Source: Bin80 sp965207565
GTDB taxonomy: Bacteria > Bacteroidota > Rhodothermia > Rhodothermales > Bin80
Assembly (NCBI GenBank): GCA_965207565.1
Contig: CBDBMQ010000001.1
Location: 62,001-126,000 of the forward strand
Direction: 5' to 3'
Length of the DNA stretch: 64,000 bases
Shown here in pieces: positions 20,808 to 30,018 of this stretch. The position numbers and the translations under genes are program-made. The notes under the pieces are model-generated. The model saw only the letters and a list, made by a program, of their open reading frames with translations. It did not search any database and was not told the DNA's origin. How positions within the stretch are numbered: position 1 is the first letter of the stretch; every line of letters begins with the position of its first letter.

Positions 20808-21626
20808 TCAGTTACATACGCGGGATGAAACCTCGCCTCCTGTTGTGGTAGATTCTACAATAATGCACCCATCAATATCCAGGAAGGTCCGTATCTCTGG
20901 CTGCTTATGGGCCACAATCAGTACAGACTCTGATTCGGGCGGCTCTATACACTGTTCTATTCTTGGAGTAAACTGCCACACATCTTCGTTGTACCCCCAA
21001 AAACTGACCCGTAAATTCTCGTTCTGCTGTGAGATATAGCCTTGAAATTCACCAGATGGGTAATAGTTCTGTATTGATCCGAGTAATATACCTGCCAAGG
21101 CTTTTTTGGGATTCGTTTCATTTTCAGCCTCATCAATGAGGATCTCTGTAAGATCCCGAGTCGTCGATATAGTATAGTCTGTGGCCAAGCCCTGTCTGCG
21201 CAGTACCGCAGCCAACTGCTCTGGCAGATAAGCACTCAGTTGAAACTGTTCTTCTGATGGATAGAGAACCAAGACATCATTTGAGCCAAAACCATCCCGT
21301 GTAATATCAAAAAAAACTCCAGAGGAATAATCTGGATCCTGGGGAAAAATAAAATGCTCTTCAAGGAACGAACTAATGAAGTCCAGATCTTTTAATTCCG
21401 CGACGGGTAGCACCCGCTGCGTCACATCTGCATCCGCGAACTGCCCGTATGCCGGGATGGCTAGGAGCAGAATCAAAAATCCCACGCTCTTCAAACAAAG
21501 AAGATGTGTCACAACACCGGACTGCATCCCCGAACTGCTTCCCAGAATCTTAAAACATCTTTGTTGTACGGAACCCCTCTGGACTCTGGAAGGGCACGCG
21601 GCCCCATGGAAGATATACTCAATCAT
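20808..21626 (-). CDS. Exported protein of unknown function in the Exb/usher operon
   Basis: The frame begins at an ATG that overlaps the stop of the Ig/PKD gene by eight bases, as expected for coupling. However, the signal peptide only fits a start at ATG 21527, residue 34 (MQSGVVTHLLCLKSVGFLIL, cleavage after PAYG). The mature part is about 210 residues with a repeated Leu-rich helix (SAYLPEQLAAVLRRQGL) and several cysteines near the end (EQCIEPP, DGCIIVE, SSRVCN). I recognise no domain. By position it could be a periplasmic adaptor or a subunit of the assembled structure. The unusual 5' extension is worth checking by N-terminal sequencing. Confidence 0.65.
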   Translation of the reverse strand: MIEYIFHGAACPSRVQRGSVQQRCFKILGSSSGMQSGVVTHLLCLKSVGFLILLLAIPAYGQFADADVTQRVLPVAELKDLDFISSFLEEHFIFPQDPDYSSGVFFDITRDGFGSNDVLVLYPSEEQFQLSAYLPEQLAAVLRRQGLATDYTISTTRDLTEILIDEAENETNPKKALAGILLGSIQNYYPSGEFQGYISQQNENLRVSFWGYNEDVWQFTPRIEQCIEPPESESVLIVAHKQPEIRTFLDIDGCIIVESTTTGGEVSSRVCN

Positions 21627-24600
21627 TGGCTGGAATGTATATGTTGTTTGGTCTGATATGGTCGAGGTCCGAAGGAACGAATTGCAATGTTAATCCACCT
21701 GACGGATTAGCACTCCAATCAACGCGTACTCGGCTGCGTGTATACACTAGGACTTCTGACCTTCCCAACTCATTCCCTGCGTCATCTTTTACGACGATAT
21801 CGCCATAAAATGGAAAGGTATCCGTCTCAATCAAAATGATAGCAGCCTGCCCCGTACGCGACTCAACGATCGCGCGAAGTTGTTCCAAGCCCTGCCCTGG
21901 AATGTAAACTCCAAGAGCTTGAAATGTAATGCGGGGGGATTGTTCAGCCACGGGAGCACTACGCTGTTCAATATACGCACGTGATGTGACCGTGAAGTTG
22001 AAGAGTGCGGCATAGCCGCGATCCTCCATTCGTCTGAGGTCATGCTCCGCTACGGCGTAACGCACTTGCTTTGTCTCGCCTGGCAACAAGATGACTACAT
22101 TTGGATGCACGGAAACTAACTCTGCGAGATTCCCCAATTCGCCGGTCGCTGGTACCGAGAATGGATCTGCTTCTCGGGTTTCACGATATCCAAATTCAGT
22201 TGACACCTCTATTTCCATCGAATACACCGAGGGGTTCGTCATCGTGAAGATTCCAGACGGAGTGTTTGGCCCGAGTACTGCAACCTGTGGCTGGATGCTG
22301 ATACTTTCATCCCATTGCAGTGCCTCCGTTGTCGCTGAAACGGGTCGGATACTGACTCCTTCCGGCCCCAAAACAACGACCTGTCGCTCCGCTTCCACAG
22401 TTAGCACCACTGGGATGGAATACAACTGATCTACCTCATCAATCGTCACCACCACGGCAACTGATCCTGAATAATCGCCCGGCTCTGCTCCCTTGAGTTC
22501 AACGGTCCCTCCAATTCGTATCACATGGCAATCACCGGGCTGCAAGTTGGTTTGCAGCGTTTGACTCGCTTGCGTATTGGCTGCAAACCCAACACAGGAT
22601 TCGGAATATGCCCACTGAGGAGTAAGCACCAGTTCCCTGGATATGTCCAATTCTCCTGGTAAACCCACATGGCGTAACACGGCAGATGGAAGCTGTTCCA
22701 TTGACACGGTCACCTCGTCCTGTGCCCGAATTACCATCCGCCCCGCATGTGTTCTACCTCCCTGGTAGACCAGACCGGATACCTGCTCTGTCCCTGGATC
22801 CAGCCAAACCTCTCCCTGGGGTCCAACCACACCAAGATCTAACTCTGATGTACTGACCGCGATCTCCTCCGACGGACCCGCATCAGGGTTAACCACCGTG
22901 ACCGAAACCATTGTTTCCACTGGATCCGCGCGCTCTGCCTGAACTGTGACTCTATATGTATATACTTGAGAGTGTTGCCGCTGCTGGAAGGGCGTAGCAA
23001 AGAGCGGAGTACCGGTAGATGTGTCTGAAAGACGCGTGGTCGGATCCCATTGCCAAACGTAATTCAGTACTGCATCATCCTGATTATGGCTCACCTCACA
23101 TTGGATGCGTTGAGGGGGCATCCCCACGGTCACAGTCAAATCCTGACACTCTAGGGAAAGGACAGGTCGCTTGCGAACTATGACCTCAACCTGTTCCGCG
23201 TCAGAAGGGGCATGGTACGGCGCATCTATCTGGATATCATAACGGTAGCTTGTAGGATCAGTGGGAACCGATGCCGGTGTTTGAAAAACGAGATCCCCTC
23301 CCTCCAAGCTCAAAAGATCCTGTGGCGTCCAGATCCATGATATCGGATCCATAACTGCAGTATCGAACCCCTGAACCGAACAGTCTATGGAAACAGCTGG
23401 ATCCCCTTCATAGACTTCAATAGGACTGACACACTCCAGTCCCAGTTTTCCAAAAAACTTTTCTACCGTCACGGTCAAATTTGCCGAAGCTGATGGACGA
23501 CCAGGAAGACCTGAAATATCTGCCGAGACAGTCGCCTCATATTCATACTCGGCTATCAATTCCTGCTGCTCATCATTGGTCGGAACGTCAAACGAGGGGG
23601 TACCGGTGGATATATCTGAAAGACGCGTGGTCGGATCCCAACTCCACTCGTATTCCAGCAGTAGGTCTTTGGAATTGTGTGCCTCACATGAAAGCTCCAG
23701 CGGTGGGTCTCCTGTACGCGCGGAAGCATCCTGACACCCAGCAGTGATTTGCGGTGTATCTAATACCGTAACCGTAACTTCCGCCCGTGCTTGTTCATTA
23801 TCTAGAGCATTATTGACACCGATCACTACATACTCATACCTTTCATCCTTCTGAACATCTTCTGGAACAAGAAACGTAAGCCTCCCTTCGATGATTTCGT
23901 CTAATAGTAACCGGTCAAACGGGTTGTTATCCCCTTTGGAATCTATCTGCCAGACCAGTCTGGCCTCTGTATCAGTAATTTCCTTGCATGTAAAAACAAA
24001 ATCGGGTGCCCCCTCATACACTTCCGTCTGCGCGGGATCACATTCAATCGTGAAATCCATTGGTCCAGACGTATCCCGAATCCTCACCATAAATTCTGTT
24101 TCTATCACCTGACCCGAACCTGCTTCAAATGCTCGCACAATAACCGGTACCGACCGGTCACGATCCACTTCCGGGACCAGAAACGTCGGCCAATGATCGT
24201 ACATCCCCCGCTGCACCAGAGGAGGATCCGAAATGAACTGATACTCAATATCCCGGCCTGATGTTATCGTACACGGAAATGCCGCCTCCACAGCTTCTTC
24301 TACTACCAGATCCTCACAGATCATGACCGGGTTACGATTAATAATATGTACCTCTATACTTTGCGAAATCTGCATGTCCTCACCCGGCACAGATGCACTG
24401 ATCTCAAGCATTCGAACTGCTGCTGGTTCATCAATCAATGGCACGCGAACAAAGTAGTCAAACGCTCCGCCTGCAAGAATCCTTGTTTCGCTAAATGGAG
24501 GCCAACCAAATTCAGTTCTATACGTCAATTGCCCTCCTGATGGATTCAGTCCCGTGCACCGAATCTCGGCCATCGTACCACTTTCAACCGTAATTCGCGG

Positions 24601-25107
24601 CTCGCAGTCCAAAAACGGTGCAAGGCTTTCTGGAGGCAGATCAAAAGTGTCGGGTGCATACCGGTCATCCAACAACAGCTGGTCTGTGTTTTCCGGCGAT
24701 GGACAATCCTGTCTATTCTCGTGGTTGCAACGAACCGGAGAGGCGACTGGGTTCACAGTGATGCCAAGCAATTCGCGATCTACTACATTCCCATCTTGAT
24801 CAAGGCTCAGCCTGATATACATCAATCTTTGGAGGGTACTGACACCAACGGGTGCATTAAAATGAGGGGATGCCTCCGTGACATCACTCAAATACGCCAG
24901 CCAAGATGGTTCTGAACTTGTCCATTCATATTCAAGGAAGTACGCCTCCAAACCGCAGTCTATTATTTTGGATTCACCCGCAACCACAGTCAAGTCCGAT
25001 GGGCAGACACCCGTTTGGTTCTGCCCAAACGCCGATGCCACTATACATGCACAGACAAGCATGGCCGGAATATACCGTACCCTATCGCAATCTTGAAATC
25101 TCTTCAT
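21619..25107 (-). CDS. Large Ig/PKD-repeat exported protein with PapD-like C-terminal module
   Basis: Starting at ATG 25107 (an in-frame TTG at 25113 is less likely), the product has 1162 residues. A signal peptide ends IVASAFG. Cadherin/PKD-like repeats follow, with recurring VTVTVxxxP and EYEWSWDPTTRLSD motifs and regularly spaced cysteines (e.g. CSVQG, CEVSH). From about residue 900 the style changes: VAVLGPNTPSGIFTMTNPS, SVHPNVVILLPGETKQVRYA and YIPGQGLEQLRAIV resemble the first-domain strands of PapD-type periplasmic chaperones. The module is fused to the repeats instead of being separate. It is the first gene of the operon, with a GAGG ribosome site eight bases before the start. It may be the secreted or displayed product, carrying its own chaperone. 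The chaperone call needs profile or structure support. Confidence 0.65.
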   Translation of the reverse strand: MKRFQDCDRVRYIPAMLVCACIVASAFGQNQTGVCPSDLTVVAGESKIIDCGLEAYFLEYEWTSSEPSWLAYLSDVTEASPHFNAPVGVSTLQRLMYIRLSLDQDGNVVDRELLGITVNPVASPVRCNHENRQDCPSPENTDQLLLDDRYAPDTFDLPPESLAPFLDCEPRITVESGTMAEIRCTGLNPSGGQLTYRTEFGWPPFSETRILAGGAFDYFVRVPLIDEPAAVRMLEISASVPGEDMQISQSIEVHIINRNPVMICEDLVVEEAVEAAFPCTITSGRDIEYQFISDPPLVQRGMYDHWPTFLVPEVDRDRSVPVIVRAFEAGSGQVIETEFMVRIRDTSGPMDFTIECDPAQTEVYEGAPDFVFTCKEITDTEARLVWQIDSKGDNNPFDRLLLDEIIEGRLTFLVPEDVQKDERYEYVVIGVNNALDNEQARAEVTVTVLDTPQITAGCQDASARTGDPPLELSCEAHNSKDLLLEYEWSWDPTTRLSDISTGTPSFDVPTNDEQQELIAEYEYEATVSADISGLPGRPSASANLTVTVEKFFGKLGLECVSPIEVYEGDPAVSIDCSVQGFDTAVMDPISWIWTPQDLLSLEGGDLVFQTPASVPTDPTSYRYDIQIDAPYHAPSDAEQVEVIVRKRPVLSLECQDLTVTVGMPPQRIQCEVSHNQDDAVLNYVWQWDPTTRLSDTSTGTPLFATPFQQRQHSQVYTYRVTVQAERADPVETMVSVTVVNPDAGPSEEIAVSTSELDLGVVGPQGEVWLDPGTEQVSGLVYQGGRTHAGRMVIRAQDEVTVSMEQLPSAVLRHVGLPGELDISRELVLTPQWAYSESCVGFAANTQASQTLQTNLQPGDCHVIRIGGTVELKGAEPGDYSGSVAVVVTIDEVDQLYSIPVVLTVEAERQVVVLGPEGVSIRPVSATTEALQWDESISIQPQVAVLGPNTPSGIFTMTNPSVYSMEIEVSTEFGYRETREADPFSVPATGELGNLAELVSVHPNVVILLPGETKQVRYAVAEHDLRRMEDRGYAALFNFTVTSRAYIEQRSAPVAEQSPRITFQALGVYIPGQGLEQLRAIVESRTGQAAIILIETDTFPFYGDIVVKDDAGNELGRSEVLVYTRSRVRVDWSANPSGGLTLQFVPSDLDHIRPNNIYIPAND

Positions 25108-25263
25108 GATCAAAGCCTCAATAATCAGCAGGAAATCGAGCCTTATACACTCAGCACCCTTCTCCTTAAATTAAAGCATTTTTTTATATATATAGTAATT
25201 CAGTACACTGTTGACGGAAAGCATTAATCGCTCACTCGTACAGAGTTTCGCTATCCCGAAGTG

Positions 25264-25286
25264 TACAATATTAGTATACAATATTA
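25264..25286. repeat. Short AT-rich direct repeat, possible operator
   Basis: The decamer tacaatatta occurs at 25264-25273 and again at 25277-25286, a 13-base step, and contains the self-complementary core aatatt. It lies between the operon start and the end of the second Calx-beta gene. Confidence 0.4.
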
Positions 25287-25344
25287 TTGGATAATTGTGT
25301 CAGCATAGCTACCCAGTATCTGTTCCGTCATCATCAGTGTACGC

Positions 25345-25470
25345 CCGGCCACACAATCATTTTCCCATTCCATCACGGTCTTCTTGAATACCTCAACCCA
25401 AAACGGTAACCATAAGCCGCATTGGCGGCATCGGATCTTGATTCTGTTGATATGATCCACGCATCGGCTT
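25345..25470 (-). repeat. Calx-beta 3' flanking repeat, beside copy 2
   Basis: Sequence around cataagccgcattggcggca and gatcttgattctgttgat corresponds to 32300-32440 and to 13655-13756. On the minus strand it reads through as a coding-like tail (SDAANAAYGYRFGLRY), so it may be the relic of an ancestral gene end. Confidence 0.6.
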
Positions 25471-25480
25471 TTCGACTCAT

Positions 25481-27385
25481 CTAATACCGAAGCGATCCTC
25501 GCACATTCACTCCGAGGTTTCCCAGTTCAGTTGCGCGTCCGTGTGCCAGACCAAAGACCGAGAATGTCAACCATTCCGATGGATAAAGCTCTCCACCCAA
25601 CCGGTACATCACTCCCTGATGCAACTGAGTCATCCCCATGACGGACCGAGCGGTACCATCTTTCCACGGAACGCCGTATCCCAACTCCAACTCGGTCCGC
25701 TGCGCGTCTGCCCCGAGCGGCGCCGCATCCAGGATCGTCTGCTGACCGTACACCGACATCCCCTGGCCCCGTCCCCACGATGGACGCACACGCATCATCA
25801 ACCCCTCCGATCGACTGCCCACCTGCACAGATCCCGAGATCCCCCACTCGGTGAACCCGTCCGCCGTGTGCATCACCAGCCCCTGCGTCCGCAGATCTGC
25901 CTGCAGGCGCCATGCCGGATAGGCAACCCGGATCCCCCCGCCAAACTCCAACCCCACCCCCGTCTCCGCACTCCCACCATCACTCCGCACATTCGCCTCC
26001 AAAAATGGACGAAGTCCATCGCTGATCTTTACATTCGCCTCCACACCTGCCCGGACCCGGTACACTTCTGCCGTCACCTCATGATCCTTTATCTCTGCAT
26101 CCGTCACCAGGACATCTCCATGGTAGTTCAGTCCGATCGTGCCACTTGATACCAATTTCCCTCGAACCCCCATCGCTCCAAATCTGGACACCAGATCCCC
26201 TTTCAACTCCAGCACCTCCGCCTGCCCGCGACCCGCGCCTGCACTCAACCATACATCCCAGCCTGCACGCGCATACGATACATACGGATAGACACCCGTC
26301 AACCCTGCGGTAATCTCTCCAGACTGCTGCACCACCTCAAACGATCCCTCTCCCTGACTGTGGGCCAAAAGTAGTCCCGCCAGCCAACCTCCCCGCCAGC
26401 GGTAGTCCGCCCCCAGCATTCCCGTGGTCACTTCGCCACGGAGCGTCAACGCATCATCATCCCGTCCATTGAACTGGCGGAATGCTCCCCGCCCCCAGAC
26501 GCTGAGCGACCCACTGTACGAGGTCGCAGACATGCGGCAACCCGCCAAGAGCTCGCCCAGAGATGGATCCCATGAGGAGGCCGAGTACCAGAGCCGGGCC
26601 ATCTCTGCGCGGTCGGCCGCACCACACGCGGCACCATCCGCTCCGGAGCGGAACCGCTCTCCCAATGCCTCCACCACCTGCACCGACGACGTCCGTACAA
26701 ACCGCGCCGCATACGCCTCCAGTACCTCTTCACTCACCGTGGTGGACTCCTGGATCGTCGCCACACCCACCGCCTTCGCAATCTCTGCATGCTTCGATGA
26801 CTCCAGATGCACCGTGAACGTCTCCTCGCGCCAATCCAGCCCATCCTTCAAGAGCGGTACCGCAATCATCGTTTCCACCGTTCCCGGTGCCAGCGTGACC
26901 ACGCCCGAGGAGGCTTCATAGTCTTCGCCTGCCTTGGCGGTCCCATCGCGCGTCCGGTATGCTGCCGAGATTATCTGACGCTGCGGATGCGATAGCAGGA
27001 CCCGGAACCGGACCATGCCCTCTTCTTCCAGTACCAGCGCATCCTCCACCCGAAGGATCGCGCTCGCACCGTCATCATCCAGGATCGTGCCTGTCCCCGT
27101 CTCACGTGCAATAATTGCATTGCGAGGCTTTGACAGGGTGACCATAAACGTCTCATGCTCTTCCGGGAGTTCATCATCGATCACCTCAATCTCAATCACG
27201 CCCCAGGTTGCCCCCGGATCAAAGATTACAACCCCCCGCGAGGTCACATAGTCCAGGCCCGTCTCTGCCGTGCCGGCCGTGCTTGCATACTGCACGATCA
27301 CTACCTGATCCACAGGACGACTGAGTTCGATGGGCAATTGGATCGCCTCTGCATGTTCCAATGCCTGTTCATCGTAGAGGGTGAT
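25481..27385 (-). repeat. Shared barrel module, copy 2 of 3
   Basis: This stretch is nearly identical to 5556-7440 and 32453-34370 and is intact here, so it serves as the reference for locating the frame breaks in copy 1. Confidence 0.9.
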
Positions 27386-29770
27386 CGTGAGCGGCTCCTC
27401 ATCATTGTCTATGATCATCACCGTAATGTCTGCTACCACCCCGTCGTAGCTGCCTCCAGAGGCCGTGAGTGTTAATCCTACCGTTTCGTCTGCATAATCC
27501 TCGTCGTCCTCCGCCGCTGTTAAGGTCACCGTCTGCTCCCGGTCCCAGTTTGAGGGGGTGAAGGTGAGAGGGGGGCCATTCAGGACCAGATCACTCCCCG
27601 CGTGTCCGCTGAAGGTCACCGTCACCGGGCCCGACGGCTGTGCGGACAGGCGAATCAGGAGCGGGTACGTACCCCCTTCATTCATGGTCACCGATTCCGG
27701 TGCCACAATCATTCCCTCGTCATTATCCCGGATCGTGACCGTCACATTGGCTGTTACCCCGGTATAACCCCCATCCAAGGCGGTCAAGTGTAAAATCACT
27801 TCTTCATCCAGAATGTCATAGTCATCCTCTGAGGCCGTGAGCGTCACGCTCTGCGGTATATGGTAGTCCAGTGGTGTAAAGATCAGATTCAGCGGACTCG
27901 GTGGCATATCGGTCAGATCTGTGCCTTCATAACCATTGATCATTACCGTCACGTTCGCTGACGGCTGCGCCTCAAGCTTAGCGGTGAAGGCCGCTGTTTG
28001 TCCCTCTACAATGATCACTGACTGCGGGTCTACAACAATTCCCGCCTCATCGTCATCTTTAATTGTCACAGCGACTGTTGTTCTCGCATCCATGGAGCCA
28101 CCCGATGCCGTGAGTGTAAGTGTCTGCTCATCATTCACAAAATCCGCATCGTGCTTTGCCCCAAGCGTCACCGTCTGTGCTACATCCCAGTTCGTGGCGG
28201 TAAAGGTTAACTCCCTTGGCGTTGACGCCAGTGTATCCAGATCTGTATCCGCATACCCAGAAATGCTCACGGCTACATCGCTGGAAATCTGCCCCTCCAA
28301 CTCGACCTTGAAGGTTGTAGTTTCCCCTTCGTCCACTTCTACCGATGTCGGGGTGACCACAAGACCGGGCACATCGTCGTCCCTGATCGTCACAGCGACT
28401 GTTGTCGTTTTCGTGTCCGTGGAGCCCCCTGTTGCTGTAAGGGTAAGTATTGCTGCATCATTCACAAAATCCGCATCGTGTTTTGCCCCAATCGCCACGG
28501 TCTGGGCCATATTCCAGTTCGTGGCGGTAAAGGTTAACTCCCTTGGCATTGACGCCAGTGTGTCCAGATCTGTATCCGCATATCCATCAATCTTCACTTC
28601 TACATCGCTGGAAATCTGCCCCTCCAACTCGACCTTGAAGGTTGTAGTTTCCCCCTCGTCCACCTCTACCGATGTCGGGGTGACCACAAGACCGGGCACA
28701 TCGTCGTCCCTGATCGTTACATCGACCGTTTTCTCATCCGTGAAACCACCCGATGCCGTGAGCGTGAGTGTCTCTTGATCATCCACAAAATCCGTATCAT
28801 GTTTTGCCCCAACCGTCACGGTCTGCGCTACATTCCAACTCGCGGGGGTAAAGGTTAACTCCCTCGGCATTGACGCCAGTGTATCCGTTTTCGCATACCC
28901 GGCAATGTCCACCACTACATTACTGGGAGGCGGCGCCTCCAGCTTGACCGTGAAGGTCGTAGTTTCCCCTTCGTCCACCTCTACCGATGTCGGGATGACC
29001 ACAAGACCGGGCATATCGTCGTCCCTGATCGTTACATCGACCATTTTCTCATCCGTGAAACCACCCGATGCCGTGAGCGTGAGTGTCTCTTGATCATCCA
29101 CAAAATCTGCATCATGTTTTGCCCCAACCGTCACGGTCTGCGCTACATTCCAATTCTCGGGGGTAAAGGTTAACTCCCTCGGCATTGACGCCGGTGTATC
29201 CGTTTTCGCATATCCGGCAATGTCCACCACTACATCGCTGGAAGGCTCTCCATTCAACTCGACCTTGAAGGTTGTAGTTTCCCCTTCATCTACTTCTATC
29301 GATGTCGGGGTGACCACAAGATCGGGCACATCGTCGTCCTCAATCGTCACAATGAGCAGGATTTCTCTACCCACCAGGCGCCCCTCTGGCGGTCCCGTTA
29401 CCCCAAATGTCAACTCGACTTCGTCATCCTCAAAATCATCATCGTGCGCAGCCACTATCACTAGTTCGAAAGGATCAAAACATCCATCAAAAGTGGGCAA
29501 GCAATTACTCTTACGGCCCCAAGTGTCTGCATCAAGGGTCCAGCGTCTTGGAAAAACCGTTAAATCCGAATTAGCAGGACGCTGCTGGGTAATCTCAATA
29601 ATGTGGTCTTGTGTGGGCTGCACATTTTTTGTTGAAATAGTAACCTCAACCCTTATAACATCACCCTCTAGTATTGATATTCTTCCCTCTTGCTCCTGCC
29701 CAAGGGCGTCAGCAGGCAAGAACAACACCCCGAGACCAACGAGAATCAGGATTTGTTTGGTGCAGGCCAT
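25481..29770 (-). CDS. Giant Calx-beta surface protein with C-terminal beta-barrel, copy 2 (intact)
   Basis: Start ATG 29770 is chosen because it directly precedes a good signal peptide (MACTKQILILVGLGVLFLPA, cleavage after ALG). The track-longest start at 29851 would put 27 odd residues before it. The 1429-residue product has five or six Calx-beta-type domains, several nearly identical (IRDDDVPGLVVTPTSVEVDE). A linker domain follows (LTITLYDEQALEHAEAIQLP), then a helical segment (EEVLEAYAARFVRTS) and an autotransporter-like barrel of about 350 residues (VWGRGAFRQFNGRDDDALTL) ending NVRGSLRY. Calx-beta domains bind calcium and are common in adhesins. The protein is probably anchored in the outer membrane by the barrel. 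No protease or processing motif is seen. Confidence 0.85.
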   Translation of the reverse strand: MACTKQILILVGLGVLFLPADALGQEQEGRISILEGDVIRVEVTISTKNVQPTQDHIIEITQQRPANSDLTVFPRRWTLDADTWGRKSNCLPTFDGCFDPFELVIVAAHDDDFEDDEVELTFGVTGPPEGRLVGREILLIVTIEDDDVPDLVVTPTSIEVDEGETTTFKVELNGEPSSDVVVDIAGYAKTDTPASMPRELTFTPENWNVAQTVTVGAKHDADFVDDQETLTLTASGGFTDEKMVDVTIRDDDMPGLVVIPTSVEVDEGETTTFTVKLEAPPPSNVVVDIAGYAKTDTLASMPRELTFTPASWNVAQTVTVGAKHDTDFVDDQETLTLTASGGFTDEKTVDVTIRDDDVPGLVVTPTSVEVDEGETTTFKVELEGQISSDVEVKIDGYADTDLDTLASMPRELTFTATNWNMAQTVAIGAKHDADFVNDAAILTLTATGGSTDTKTTTVAVTIRDDDVPGLVVTPTSVEVDEGETTTFKVELEGQISSDVAVSISGYADTDLDTLASTPRELTFTATNWDVAQTVTLGAKHDADFVNDEQTLTLTASGGSMDARTTVAVTIKDDDEAGIVVDPQSVIIVEGQTAAFTAKLEAQPSANVTVMINGYEGTDLTDMPPSPLNLIFTPLDYHIPQSVTLTASEDDYDILDEEVILHLTALDGGYTGVTANVTVTIRDNDEGMIVAPESVTMNEGGTYPLLIRLSAQPSGPVTVTFSGHAGSDLVLNGPPLTFTPSNWDREQTVTLTAAEDDEDYADETVGLTLTASGGSYDGVVADITVMIIDNDEEPLTITLYDEQALEHAEAIQLPIELSRPVDQVVIVQYASTAGTAETGLDYVTSRGVVIFDPGATWGVIEIEVIDDELPEEHETFMVTLSKPRNAIIARETGTGTILDDDGASAILRVEDALVLEEEGMVRFRVLLSHPQRQIISAAYRTRDGTAKAGEDYEASSGVVTLAPGTVETMIAVPLLKDGLDWREETFTVHLESSKHAEIAKAVGVATIQESTTVSEEVLEAYAARFVRTSSVQVVEALGERFRSGADGAACGAADRAEMARLWYSASSWDPSLGELLAGCRMSATSYSGSLSVWGRGAFRQFNGRDDDALTLRGEVTTGMLGADYRWRGGWLAGLLLAHSQGEGSFEVVQQSGEITAGLTGVYPYVSYARAGWDVWLSAGAGRGQAEVLELKGDLVSRFGAMGVRGKLVSSGTIGLNYHGDVLVTDAEIKDHEVTAEVYRVRAGVEANVKISDGLRPFLEANVRSDGGSAETGVGLEFGGGIRVAYPAWRLQADLRTQGLVMHTADGFTEWGISGSVQVGSRSEGLMMRVRPSWGRGQGMSVYGQQTILDAAPLGADAQRTELELGYGVPWKDGTARSVMGMTQLHQGVMYRLGGELYPSEWLTFSVFGLAHGRATELGNLGVNVRGSLRY
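28040..29340 (-). repeat. Tandem ~320-bp Calx-beta repeat units
   Basis: Four units with a period near 318-327 bases recur, each containing the coding sequence for DDDVPGLVVTPTSVEVDEGE (starts near 28375, 28700 and 29017). Neighbouring units are almost identical, so the domains arose by recent tandem duplication. Confidence 0.85.
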
Positions 29771-30018
29771 TAGACTGCCGCCCTTGTTACAGAGAAAAAC
29801 TGCACTACTATCCGTACCATTTCGCTTCAAAAAGTACACGCTACTGCCCAAATCAAGGTTAATTAATTTATAATAGTGAATCTCTTGAAAAATTCTTTCG
29901 TTTGGAGGTGAATATTGCTCTTGGAGTGTCTACGGGCATATTTTGCGGGCTGTGGAAGAGTTTTGCAAGAACCTCTATTGACTCTCAATCAGGTAAAAAT
30001 GTTCTTGAATGGGTTTAT
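29771..30018. other. Upstream region of copy 2 with possible IS-end scar
   Basis: No gene is supported. The sequence agttttgcaagaacctct near 29959-29974 resembles the flank aggttttgcaaaaggctctt at 53714-53733, a pattern often seen at insertion-sequence ends. Coding-like homology to the leader of copy 3 continues just above 29770 (FLCNKGG against FLYDKGG). Confidence 0.3.

Larger units (their letters stand above)
25108..25480 (-). promoter_or_regulatory. Leader region of the Exb/usher operon
   Basis: No gene is visible. A GAGG ribosome site (complement of 25116-25119) sits eight bases before ATG 25107 and decides that start. Upstream, the complement of 25175-25200 is an A/T-rich tract (actatatatataaaa) that could hold a -10 box. 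The region also contains the direct repeat at 25264-25286 and the 3' flank of the next Calx-beta gene. Confidence 0.5.
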
